Assembly (NCBI RefSeq): GCF_900099825.1
Contig: NZ_LT629693.1
Coordinates: 6,521,001 to 6,585,000 of the forward strand
DNA from: Bradyrhizobium ottawaense
Lineage (GTDB): Bacteria; Pseudomonadota; Alphaproteobacteria; Rhizobiales; Xanthobacteraceae
Reading direction: 5' to 3'
Length of the DNA stretch: 64,000 nucleotides
A program made the translations under genes and the position numbers. Below the pieces are notes generated by a model. The model was not told where the DNA came from. It was given only the letters and a program-made list of their open reading frames with translations, and did not search any database. Of the stretch, positions 46,390 through 54,635 are shown piece by piece. How positions within the stretch are numbered: position 1 is the stretch's first letter; every line of letters starts with the position of its first letter.

Positions 46390-47454
46390 CTATGCCAGCC
46401 GTGCGATCCCGAGATCGTCGGCCACCTGATCCAATCCTCGCATCAGCGCGGGCGCGACCGGAATTCCATTCTGCGTCCGCTTCACCCGCGTCTCGAAGCT
46501 GCGCTCGCCCGGCACCAGGATGCGGTCCACGCCCGGCATGCGCTCGCTATTTCTGATATCGCGCACCAGCGTGTCGACGCTTTTCTTGAACACGGCGACG
46601 TCGCCGAAGGCGGCCACGTTGATGGCGGCGATTGCCTGGCCGGTATTGGTGACGCTGTCGTCGTCATGGTTGAAGTCGATCACGTCCCGGCCCATCGCCG
46701 CACCGCCGAGCGTGCCCGCCAGCAGGCCGATGACCATGGCAAGGCCGTAGCCCTTGTAGCCGGCCTCCATGCCGCCGAGCGGCAGCAACATGCCCTCGTC
46801 GGCGCGCTTCGGATCGGTGAGCGGCTTGCCGGCGCGATCGATCATCCAGCCCTCGGGCATGGTTTCGCCGCGCAGCGCCTTGGTCTTCACCTTGCCGTAG
46901 GCGGCAACGGTGGTCGCCATGTCCAGCACGATCGGCTTCTCGTCGCCGGCGGGGATCGCGGCGGCAATCGGGTTGGTCGACAGCAGCATGTCGAGACCGC
47001 CCCAGGGCGGAAGATGGTTGGCGTTGCCGACCGCGAAATAGAGCCCGATCATGTCACGGGCGAGCGGCATCGACGCGTAGAGCGAGGCCGGGCCGGCGTG
47101 GTTGGAGAATTGCGAGTTGACCCACGCGATGCCGGTCGTGCGCGCTTTCTCGATCGCCATCTCGGCCGCGCGCTTCATCACGAGATGACCCATGCCGTTG
47201 TCGCCGTTCAACACCGCGGTGCTGAGATGATCGTGCACGACGCGGATGTTCGGCCGGACGTTGAAGCCGCCGGCCTTGATGCGCCTGACATATTGCGGCA
47301 GCCGGGTCACGCCGTGACCGTCCGAGCCCTGCAGATCGGCCTCCGCCATCAGGCCGGCGACGGTCGAGGCATCCTGCTCCGGCAGACCCACTTTCGTCAG
47401 CGCTTCCTGAATGAACGCCTTGAGGCGGCTCAACGTGACAATGGTCTCAGGCAT
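46390..47454 (-). CDS. Malate/L-lactate/ureidoglycolate dehydrogenase family (Ldh family)
   Basis: A 354-aa NAD(P)-dependent 2-hydroxyacid oxidoreductase of the LDH2/MDH2 fold. Visible hallmarks are ADLQGSDGHGVTRLPQYVRR near the N-terminus, SNHAGPASLYASMPLA, the nucleotide region GGLDMLLSTNPIAAAIP and the C-terminal VLVPGERSFETR-like end (ILVPGERSFETRVKRTQNG). The substrate (malate, lactate, sulfolactate, ureidoglycolate or other) is not determined by sequence here. A Lrp-type RAM-domain gene starts about 320 bp upstream on the same strand and could be co-transcribed. Confidence 0.92.
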   Translation of the reverse strand: MPETIVTLSRLKAFIQEALTKVGLPEQDASTVAGLMAEADLQGSDGHGVTRLPQYVRRIKAGGFNVRPNIRVVHDHLSTAVLNGDNGMGHLVMKRAAEMAIEKARTTGIAWVNSQFSNHAGPASLYASMPLARDMIGLYFAVGNANHLPPWGGLDMLLSTNPIAAAIPAGDEKPIVLDMATTVAAYGKVKTKALRGETMPEGWMIDRAGKPLTDPKRADEGMLLPLGGMEAGYKGYGLAMVIGLLAGTLGGAAMGRDVIDFNHDDDSVTNTGQAIAAINVAAFGDVAVFKKSVDTLVRDIRNSERMPGVDRILVPGERSFETRVKRTQNGIPVAPALMRGLDQVADDLGIARLA

Positions 47455-47527
47455 CAGAACTCCCGGTGGCCGCGGCGTTCAATGCGCCCGGCGCGAATTT
47501 TTGACGGCAATGCGGGCGGGCCGAAAC

Positions 47528-47773
47528 CTAACCCGGGCCGAATGCCTTGAAGGTGATGATGGTGTGGGTGTCCTGGATGCCGGGAATCACCTGGACCTTT
47601 TCGTTGACGAAATGGCCGATGTCGGTGTCGTTGTCGACGTAGAACTTGACCAGCAAATCGTAGTCGCCGGCGGTGGAATAGATCTCCGAGGCGATCTCGG
47701 CTTCCGCGAGCGCATTGGCGACGGCATAGGACTGGCCGAGCTTGCATTTGAACTGGACGAAGAAGGGAACCAT
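47528..47773 (-). CDS. Stand-alone Lrp/AsnC ligand-binding (RAM) domain protein
   Basis: An 81-aa protein that consists only of the RAM effector domain of Lrp/AsnC regulators (MVPFFVQFKCKLGQSYAVAN, then STAGDYDLLVKFYVDNDTDI and IPGIQDTHTIITFKAF). No DNA-binding helix-turn-helix is present. Such proteins form oligomers that bind small molecules, often amino acids, and may modulate full-length regulators. It lies 74 bp upstream of the Ldh gene on the same strand. Confidence 0.9.
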   Translation of the reverse strand: MVPFFVQFKCKLGQSYAVANALAEAEIASEIYSTAGDYDLLVKFYVDNDTDIGHFVNEKVQVIPGIQDTHTIITFKAFGPG

Positions 47774-47800
47774 CGCGTGTCTCCGAAGATCTTTGTCCCA

Positions 47801-47901
47801 CTATAGCGTTTTCGAGCGAAGTGGACACCGGTTCGCGTCAAGAAAACGCGTCAAAACAAAAGATTAGAGCCTGGGTCTGATGCAATCAGAACCGGGCTCT
47901 A
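47801..47901. repeat. Dispersed repeat (copy C, inverted)
   Basis: Reading on the minus strand it carries the same blocks as copies A and B. On the plus strand these appear as CTATAGCGTTTTCGAGCGAA, GTGGACACCGGTTCGCGTCA, AAACGCGTCAAAACAAAAG and the palindrome region CTGATGCAATCAGAACCGGG. It lies between the divergent RAM-domain gene and thiD. Confidence 0.88.
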
Positions 47902-48000
47902 ACCAAAAACGGCGGCTGGTGGCAAGCCAACTTGCTGCCAATAGCCCACCGCGCTAGGACACTCTATGGCCCCGAACACACCATCGATGCGAGCCCGGAC

Positions 48001-48801
48001 ATGACGACGCCGATCGCGCTGACGATTGCCGGCTCGGACTCCTCCGGTGGTGCCGGCATCCAGGCCGACCTGAAAACGTTTGCGGCCCTCGGGGTCTATG
48101 GCGCTTCCGTCATCACGGCGCTGACGGCGCAGAACACGCAAGGGGTCAGCGGCATCCATCCGGTGCCCGCCGAGTTCGTGACCGCGCAGATCGATGCGGT
48201 GTTTTCCGATCTCGCGGTTGGCGCCGTCAAGATCGGCATGGTGGCGCAGCCGGCGGTGATCGACGCCATCGTGGCGGGGTTGACGCGCTGGTCGCCGCAA
48301 CACGTCGTGCTCGATCCCGTGATGGTTGCAACGTCAGGTGATCGTCTCTTGGCCACGGAAGCGGTCGAGGCGCTGCGCAGCAAACTCATTCCGCTTGCGG
48401 CGGTGATCACGCCGAACCTGCCGGAGGCCGCGGCGCTGCTGGACGAGCCGATGGCGGTGAGCGAGGCCGCGGTCGAGGATCAGGGCAGACGACTGCTGGC
48501 GATGGGATGCAAGGCGGTGCTGATCAAGGGCGGCCACGGGCAGGGCCGCGAGAGCATCGATTATTTGATCGATGCAAAGGGCGTCATCGCGCTGGCCGCG
48601 CCGCGCGTCGCCACGCAAAATACCCACGGCACCGGTTGCTCGCTGTCGTCGGCGATCGCGGCAGGTCTTGCCAAGGGCGAAGCCATGGAAACCGCCGTTC
48701 GCAATGCCAAGGCCTTCGTCAGCGCCGCGATATTAGCAGCCGATCGCTTCAGCGTCGGCCACGGCCATGGTCCGATCCATCATTTCCAGAAGTTTTACTG
48801 A
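48001..48801 (+). CDS. thiD: Hydroxymethylpyrimidine (phosphate) kinase
   Basis: A 266-aa ribokinase-fold enzyme of thiamine synthesis that phosphorylates HMP and HMP-P. ATG 48001 ([20 protein letters not shown]) gives the standard N-terminus; the longer upstream frame has no ribosome site. The substrate motif [32 protein letters not shown] and the anion-hole [18 protein letters not shown] are all present. Length matches E. coli ThiD. No other thiamine genes lie in the window. Confidence 0.96.
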   Translation: MTTPIALTIAGSDSSGGAGIQADLKTFAALGVYGASVITALTAQNTQGVSGIHPVPAEFVTAQIDAVFSDLAVGAVKIGMVAQPAVIDAIVAGLTRWSPQHVVLDPVMVATSGDRLLATEAVEALRSKLIPLAAVITPNLPEAAALLDEPMAVSEAAVEDQGRRLLAMGCKAVLIKGGHGQGRESIDYLIDAKGVIALAAPRVATQNTHGTGCSLSSAIAAGLAKGEAMETAVRNAKAFVSAAILAADRFSVGHGHGPIHHFQKFY

Positions 48802-48904
48802 ACGGTTCCCTGATCGGATCTTGCGCAAAATCACGGATCCACCGCGGCATGTCGCCTCACTGTCGCATCGCGCTGATATTCGCGATTAACGGGGGCGCAA
48901 GACT

Positions 48905-49015
48905 GATTCTAGCGGCTGATTCTCGTGACGCGGTTAACGCCAAGAATCGTTGTCCTGAATCGTCATCGCCCCGTCACATGAATCCGATAGGTGCATGGCG
49001 CATGGGTAGTGACTC
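48905..49015. promoter_or_regulatory. Cluster of GANTC (CcrM-type methylation) sites
   Basis: Six GANTC sites fall within 111 bp: 48905 (GATTC), 48918 (GATTC), 48944 (GAATC), 48957 (GAATC), 48980 (GAATC) and 49011 (GACTC). Two TTAAC half-sites (near 48886 and 48933) lie among or beside them. The cluster covers the likely promoter and start of the LpxH-like gene. In alphaproteobacteria, GANTC methylation links transcription to the cell cycle. Confidence 0.5.
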
Positions 49016-49814
49016 CTTGAGTGAAGAAAGCCCCGAGCGGCGCTTTCGCACCTTGTTTATCTCCGACGTCCATCTCGGAGCCCGCGGCTCGCAAGCCGAC
49101 CGGTTGTTGGACTTTCTCAGAACCCACGATGCCGACACCATCTATCTGGTTGGCGACATCGTCGATGGCTGGGCGCTGAAATCCGGCTGGTACTGGCCGC
49201 AATCGCACAACGACTTCGTGCAGAAGATGCTGCGCAAGGCGCGCAAGGGCGCCAAGGTCATCTATGTGCCCGGCAATCACGACGAGTTCCTGCGCAACTA
49301 TTACGGCACGCATTTCGGCGGCATCGACGTGGTGGAAAACACCATCCACGAGGGCGCCGACGGCAAGCGCTACCTGGTGATCCACGGCGACATCTTCGAT
49401 CTCGTGGTGCAGAACGCGCGCTGGCTCGCCCATCTCGGCGACAAGGCCTATGATTTCGCCATCCAGATGAACCGGCTGGTCAACTTCTTCCGACGCATGT
49501 TCGGCGTGCCCTATTGGTCGCTGTCGCAATGGGCGAAGCTGAAGGTCAAGAACGCCGTCAACTATATCGGGGCGTTCGAAAAGACGCTGGCCGGCGAGGC
49601 GCGGCGTCACGGCGCCGACGGCGTGATCTGCGGCCACATCCACTACGCCACCATCCGCGACGAGCACGGTATTCGCTACATGAACTGCGGCGACTGGGTC
49701 GAGAGCTGCACCGCGCTCGCCGAGCACGAGGACGGAAAGTTCGAAATCATCACCTGGACCGATCCGCTGCGCCGGGCCGCTCCAGTGCCTCGCGTCGCGG
49801 CGCGCGCCGCATGA
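49002..49814 (+). CDS. UDP-2,3-diacylglucosamine diphosphatase-like metallophosphoesterase
   Basis: A 270-aa calcineurin-like phosphoesterase. Metal-binding motifs run in order: FISDVHLG, GDIVDGW, GNHDEF, VIHGDIFD and CGHIHYA. It is of the LpxH-like group that hydrolyses a pyrophosphate in lipid A synthesis, though some members of this group in alphaproteobacteria act elsewhere. The start is uncertain: ATG 49002 (MGSDSLSEESPERRFRTLFI) or ATG 48978, neither with an ideal ribosome site. Its stop overlaps the next gene's ATG (ATGA), so it is translated together with a glycosyltransferase. Confidence 0.88.
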   Translation: MGSDSLSEESPERRFRTLFISDVHLGARGSQADRLLDFLRTHDADTIYLVGDIVDGWALKSGWYWPQSHNDFVQKMLRKARKGAKVIYVPGNHDEFLRNYYGTHFGGIDVVENTIHEGADGKRYLVIHGDIFDLVVQNARWLAHLGDKAYDFAIQMNRLVNFFRRMFGVPYWSLSQWAKLKVKNAVNYIGAFEKTLAGEARRHGADGVICGHIHYATIRDEHGIRYMNCGDWVESCTALAEHEDGKFEIITWTDPLRRAAPVPRVAARAA

Positions 49815-50869
49815 CGCATATCCTGGTCGCGACCGATGCGTGGCATCCCCAGGTCAACGGGGTGGTTCGGACGCTGACCATGATGGCGGAAGCAGCCAAG
49901 GGCTTTGGCGTCGACGTCAGCTTTCTGACGCCGCAATCGTTCCGAACTTTTGCGATGCCGAGCTATCCGGATTTGCGGCTGGCTCTGCCCAGTCCCTGGA
50001 AGATTGCCGAGCTGATCGACGCGGCAAAACCCGACAGCATCCATATCGCGACCGAAGGCCCGATCGGGCTGTTGGTGCGGCGCTATTGCCGCAAGCGCGG
50101 CCTGCCGTTCACGTCAAGCTTTCACACCCGTTTCCCCGAATATGTGTCGGCGCGTTCGCCGATCCCGGAATCCTGGGTCTGGCGGGTGCTGCGCTGGTTT
50201 CATCGGCCGAGCCAGGCGGTGATGGCGGCGACGCCGGCGCTGGCGGCCGAATTGCGCATGCGCGGCTTTCGCAACGTGGTGCTGTGGTCGCGCGGCGTCG
50301 ATACCTCGCTGTTTCATCCGCGCGATATCGACCTCTGCCTGCCGACGCCGGTGTTCCTCAGCGTCGGCCGCGTTGCGGTCGAGAAAAATCTGGAAGCCTT
50401 CCTCGACCTCGATCTGCCCGGCACCAAGCTCATCGTTGGCGACGGACCGGCGCGCGCGGCGCTGGAGCGCAAATATCCAGACGCCGTCTTCCTCGGGGCG
50501 CGCCATGGCGAGGAACTGGCCGAAATCTATGCGGCCGCCGATATCTTCGTGTTCCCGAGCAAGACCGACACTTTTGGCCTGGTGCTGCTGGAGGCGCTTG
50601 CCAGCGGCCTGCCGGTGGCGGCCTTCCCGGTCACCGGTCCCCGCGACGTCATTGGTTCGGCGCCGGTTGGCGTCCTGAGCGACGATTTACACACGGCGTG
50701 CCTCGAGGCGCTGCATATTCCGCGCGAGACCTGCATTGAATTTGCCGCTGAACACACCTGGCAGGCCTCGGCGCGCGTCTTCGTCGAACATGCCCAAAAT
50801 ATCAGCTTGGCTGACGCAGAAGGCGATGCGGTCGAATTTGTGGCGGAAGACCCGCATTTCGCCGCCTGA
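49811..50869 (+). CDS. Glycosyltransferase family 4 (MgtA/SqdX-like)
   Basis: A 352-aa GT-B glycosyltransferase. The N-terminus MTHILVATDAWHPQVNGVVR matches the group that includes glycolipid and phosphatidyl-inositol mannosyltransferases. The acceptor-region FTSSFHTRFPEYVSAR and the donor-region VFLSVGRVAVEKNLEAFLDL and TFGLVLLEALASGLPVA are visible. It overlaps the phosphoesterase gene by 4 bp. Coupling suggests the two act on the same membrane lipid or envelope component, but the product is unknown. Confidence 0.88.
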   Translation: MTHILVATDAWHPQVNGVVRTLTMMAEAAKGFGVDVSFLTPQSFRTFAMPSYPDLRLALPSPWKIAELIDAAKPDSIHIATEGPIGLLVRRYCRKRGLPFTSSFHTRFPEYVSARSPIPESWVWRVLRWFHRPSQAVMAATPALAAELRMRGFRNVVLWSRGVDTSLFHPRDIDLCLPTPVFLSVGRVAVEKNLEAFLDLDLPGTKLIVGDGPARAALERKYPDAVFLGARHGEELAEIYAAADIFVFPSKTDTFGLVLLEALASGLPVAAFPVTGPRDVIGSAPVGVLSDDLHTACLEALHIPRETCIEFAAEHTWQASARVFVEHAQNISLADAEGDAVEFVAEDPHFAA

Positions 50870-50920
50870 CTTCACCTGATTGTAGCTTCCCCGCGCTCCG
50901 TCGGCGCGATACAACGGCGT

Positions 50921-51910
50921 ATGACCGAACCAGCCCCAATTGCAGCGGTCGGCGCTGCGGATATCGATGCGGCGGCGCGGGTGGTTGCGCCCTTTGCGGT
51001 GCGAACCCCGTTGCTGTCGTTCCCCGTTCTCAACGAACGCGCCGGGACCAAGGTGTTCCTGAAGCCCGAAATGCTGCAGCGGACCGGGTCGTTCAAGTTC
51101 CGCGGCGCCTTCAACAAGCTGGCGTCGATTCCGCAGGACAAGCGCAGCGGCGGCGTGGTCGCGTTCTCGTCCGGCAACCATGCCCAGGGCGTGGCGGCGG
51201 CGGCACAGATCCTCAACATGCACGCGACCATCGTGATGCCGCTCGATTCGCCCGTCACCAAGCGCGAGCGCACCAAAGGCTATGGCGCCGAGGTCGTGCT
51301 GTATGACCGCGACAAGGAAGACCGCGAGGCCATCGCCAACGGCATTGCCGCCAAGCGCGGTGCGACGCTGGTGCGCCCCTATGACGATCCGTTCGTGATC
51401 GCAGGGCAGGGCACCGCGGGCCGGGAAATCGCCGAGGATATGGCTGCACTGGGACTGTCGCCCGATATTGTGGTGGCGCCGGCGTCCGGCGGCGGACTGA
51501 TCGCGGGGGTCGCCACCGCCGTGAAGGCCAAATTTCCGCAAGCCCAGATCATTGTCGCCGAGCCCAAGGACTATGACGACCACGGGCTTTCGCTCCGCGC
51601 CGGTCATCGCGAGGCCCATCACGCCGCCGGCCGCACCATCTGCGACGCGCTGATGGCGCAGATCCCCGGCGAACTGACGTTCTCGATCAACAGCAAGCTG
51701 CTGGCGAACGGCGTGACGGCCTCCGATGAGGAAGTCGGCGCAGCCGTTGCCTATGCGTACCGGGAATTGAAGCTAGTGGTCGAGCCCGGCGGCGCCGTCG
51801 GCCTTGCCGCGTTGCTGGCCGGTCGTATCGATGTGCGTGGCAAGAACGTCGTCATCGTGCTCTCCGGCGGCAATGTCGACGCGGACCTGTTCGCGAAACT
51901 GGTAGCGTAA
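50921..51910 (+). CDS. Threonine/serine dehydratase (PLP fold type II)
   Basis: A 329-aa catabolic-type threonine ammonia-lyase that would convert threonine to 2-oxobutyrate. The PLP Lys is in RTGSFKFRGAFNKLAS, followed by FSSGNHAQGVAAAA and the phosphate-binding APASGGGLIAGVA. It lacks the C-terminal regulatory ACT domain of biosynthetic IlvA, so it is not expected to be feedback-inhibited by isoleucine. Serine, or a related hydroxy amino acid, is an alternative substrate. A 17-bp-stem terminator follows. Confidence 0.92.
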   Translation: MTEPAPIAAVGAADIDAAARVVAPFAVRTPLLSFPVLNERAGTKVFLKPEMLQRTGSFKFRGAFNKLASIPQDKRSGGVVAFSSGNHAQGVAAAAQILNMHATIVMPLDSPVTKRERTKGYGAEVVLYDRDKEDREAIANGIAAKRGATLVRPYDDPFVIAGQGTAGREIAEDMAALGLSPDIVVAPASGGGLIAGVATAVKAKFPQAQIIVAEPKDYDDHGLSLRAGHREAHHAAGRTICDALMAQIPGELTFSINSKLLANGVTASDEEVGAAVAYAYRELKLVVEPGGAVGLAALLAGRIDVRGKNVVIVLSGGNVDADLFAKLVA

Positions 51911-51922
51911 TCGGATCATTCA

Positions 51923-51966
51923 ACAAAGTCGGGCGGAGCATGAGCTCCGCCCGACTTTGTTTGTGT
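51923..51966. terminator. Strong bidirectional terminator
   Basis: ACAAAGTCGGGCGGAGC and GCTCCGCCCGACTTTGT form a perfect 17-bp stem with an ATGA tetraloop, followed by TTGTGTT. It lies between the convergent dehydratase and caspase genes. Confidence 0.9.
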
Positions 51967-51977
51967 TCTTCGCAGAC

Positions 51978-53474
51978 TCAATGCCTGCCGCCGTGACCAC
52001 CCATGGAATTAAATGAGTTGCGGGACGGCGAAGACGCAAGGCGCGGGCTGGAATTGCCGCCGCTGCCGCCACCGAACCTGCGCGGCGCGAGCGTGCCCTC
52101 GTGCCTGTGGTTTTTCACCCGTATCGGATCGGCGTTCTTGATGGGCAGGTTCGAGATCTTGCCCGCGCCGCCAGTGTTGCCAAGGTTCGATCCCTTGTCG
52201 GGCAGGGTGGCGATCTTCGAGGGACCTTGCACCGGCGTATGATCCTTCGACAGGCCTGAATTCGTGAAATTTATTGCGGGCGACCGCGTCAGGCGCGTGA
52301 ATTGCATCAGCGGCACGGTCCTGGGCTGTGCCTGCAGCTTCAACGCGGACTGGGCGTAGGGGCTGTTGGCATAGCTGTCATGGAAGGCCTTGTAGACAAC
52401 CGGCGAATTCGCCAGCACCGCCTTGTGCCAGGCTGTCGCCTCCAGCCAGTTTCCGAGCAGGTGGCGAATCCGGTCGCACAGCGGATCGCGCGGATACAGG
52501 CGGATGAATTCCTCATAATAGTCGGGCGAGGCTTCCGACAGCACGTAGTCGTAGGCCTGACGCACCGAACGCGAGGGCAGGTTCGACGCGGTCTGGATGA
52601 TCGGGCTGTGATCGGGGGCGCGCGTTGCCGCGACCGCGGTGTCGCCGAAGAAATAGAATTCGCTGGTCAGCGACGAACTTTCCCACGGCGTCTGGTGGCC
52701 GTCGGTGGCATTGTTGACGTCGAGGCGGACGCGCTTGAACAATTGTTCGATCGGCAGATTGGGTTCGCGCGCGCGCCGCAGGAAGGCCTGCGTATACGGG
52801 CTGTGGTTGCTGTCGCCGTCCTGGGCTTCCATGCCCGGCGCCGTCGAATAGCCGACAATCGATCCGTTCGGCGCATCGACGATCGCCAGGCCGCGGCCGG
52901 CGTCGCTGACGCCGGGGAACGGATTGTTCCGGCAGGCGTCAAGCACGACGATGCGCATCCGGCTCGGAATCGATTCCAGCGTCCCCATCAGGTCGACCAG
53001 GCGAAGCGAATTGCCGTCGAGATCGGCAGGCGTCAAGATCCTGGCATCGACCGGGAGCAGGTAGTTTTCGCCCGCTAGCTGCACACCGTGGCCGGCATAG
53101 TAGATCATGGCGACCGTCTTCGGCCCGCGCGCGGCGATCCTGGCGGAGAAATCCTGCACGGCCTTGACCATGTCGTTGCGCGTCAGGTCGATCGCCTCGG
53201 TCACCTCGAAGCCTGCGGAATTCAGAAGTTGCGCCATCGATTGTGCGTCGTTGCCGGGATTGGCGAGTTTCGGTGCGCTCTGGTAGTTCGAATTGCCGAT
53301 CACCAGCGCAACCCGTTGCTCCCGGCTCTGTGGCGATGATTGAGTGGCATTGCCGACTTCGGCACTGGAGGCTTCGGCGAAAGCTGCACCACCGGCAGCA
53401 AGGCCGAACAGGCTGCCGCAGAGGCCTGCGCAGAACAACAATGATTTGAAACGGGACATGTTGAAACGAGACAT
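51978..53474 (-). CDS. Caspase family (peptidase C14) protein, exported
   Basis: A 498-aa protein with a signal peptide (FKSLLFCAGLCGSLFGLAAG). ATG 53474 has AGGAG upstream. The first ten residues, MSRFNMSRFK, repeat the start (two in-frame ATGs, 15 bp apart), as if the start region was duplicated. The caspase domain follows (RVALVIGNSNYQSAPKLANP) with catalytic His in YYAGHGVQLAG and Cys in LDACRNNPFPG. The C-terminal half has a helical part (about residues 290-380) and a Gly/Ser/Asn-rich tail ending NSMGGHGGRH. No TPRs are present, unlike the homologue at 851-2569. Substrates are unknown. Confidence 0.9.
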   Translation of the reverse strand: MSRFNMSRFKSLLFCAGLCGSLFGLAAGGAAFAEASSAEVGNATQSSPQSREQRVALVIGNSNYQSAPKLANPGNDAQSMAQLLNSAGFEVTEAIDLTRNDMVKAVQDFSARIAARGPKTVAMIYYAGHGVQLAGENYLLPVDARILTPADLDGNSLRLVDLMGTLESIPSRMRIVVLDACRNNPFPGVSDAGRGLAIVDAPNGSIVGYSTAPGMEAQDGDSNHSPYTQAFLRRAREPNLPIEQLFKRVRLDVNNATDGHQTPWESSSLTSEFYFFGDTAVAATRAPDHSPIIQTASNLPSRSVRQAYDYVLSEASPDYYEEFIRLYPRDPLCDRIRHLLGNWLEATAWHKAVLANSPVVYKAFHDSYANSPYAQSALKLQAQPRTVPLMQFTRLTRSPAINFTNSGLSKDHTPVQGPSKIATLPDKGSNLGNTGGAGKISNLPIKNADPIRVKNHRHEGTLAPRRFGGGSGGNSSPRLASSPSRNSFNSMGGHGGRH

Positions 53475-53554
53475 GGCGTGCTCCTTCCGATCTCGACGCG
53501 AGATTTTCGAAAGGACACGCTAGATCGAGGGTGCTCCGGTGTACGTGACGCCGG

Positions 53555-54494
53555 TCACCGTCCGGCTTCCGGCGCCGAACGGTTGACTGCCACGGTCACG
53601 CGCAATGGTAGCAGCGCGACCGACATCGGCAACTGGCCGATGCTTTCGCCGTCAACGTCGGCCTGGACAATCGTGATCCGCGTCGCGTGGCGCCGGGTGA
53701 CCTTGGGGTGGGCGATATAGCTGCCGTCACCGAGACGGGGGACGATTTTCGTCAGGCTTTCCCATCGCCCCATGTCGCCGACCATGATGAGATCGAGTTT
53801 GCAGTCGCTCGGGTCGGCGCCGGGCGCGAGCATCAACCCTTCGCCGGCGCCGTCGAAGCTGCAAAGCAGCAGCGCCCACATCGGCAGCGTTTGTTCGGCT
53901 TCGTCATCGACCCTGATGCGGTATGCGCGCGGGGTGTAGGTCAGCGAGGTAAACGCGGTCATGAGGACGTAGCTGACCGGGCCAAGCCGCTTCAGGAGCG
54001 GCACCCGCTGGGCCCGCCATGAGATTGTGGCGGCGGCGCCAACGATCGCGAGCAGGAAGCCGTAGCGGGTCACCTGATTGCCCGTATAGCCCCTGGCCTC
54101 GGCGCGAAACACGTCGATCTCGCGCGTTGTTCCTGATGCGACGGCCCTGCTGGCATCGGCAAGGGAGATCTGGCCGAACGAACGGGAGAACTCGTTCGAG
54201 GTTCCGCCGGGCAATTGCGCCAGTACCAGACCGGGCGCGATCATCCGATCATCCGCTATTACGCCGTTCAGGATTTCGCTGAACGTGCCGTCGCCGCCGA
54301 CCGAGATCAGGCGGCGATAGCCGGCCGTGACGGCTTCCCGCGCCAGCACCGTTCCGTGATTGCGCGCGCGTCATCACGATGTCGTCGGCAGCGAGCGGGC
54401 CAAGATGGTTCTCGAGTTCGGCACGAATCTGCGGCCAGCGTCTGCCGCAATTGCCCTTGTTCGCCATCGGATTGACGATGACCCTGGTTTTCAC
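53555..54494 (-). pseudogene. Diacylglycerol/sphingosine kinase-like lipid kinase, frameshifted
   Basis: It starts at GTG 54494 with GGGAGG upstream. The first 44 codons encode VKTRVIVNPMANKGNCGRRW to DDIVMTRA, the usual N-terminus of the DAGK catalytic family. The rest (HGTVLAREAVTAGYRRLISV, then the GGDGTF nucleotide motif and PGGTSNEF) continues in another frame to 53555. The switch is at a CG-dinucleotide tract (54362-54370): restoring one GC pair joins the two frames perfectly as TRARNHGTVLARE. So it is a slipped repeat, a recent pseudogene or a sequencing error. The intact protein would have about 312 residues and phosphorylate a lipid. Confidence 0.8.
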
Positions 54495-54635
54495 CGCGAC
54501 CTCCCCGCAGAAGACGATCCTGCCAGCTTGATGCCGGCGGACGGCCGAGGCAACCGGAAAGCGAAGTGTTCGCAGGCGCACAACGAGACGGGAGTGTCGA
54601 GCAAGCGGGTGCTAGCTGCGAAACTTCTCGACCTC

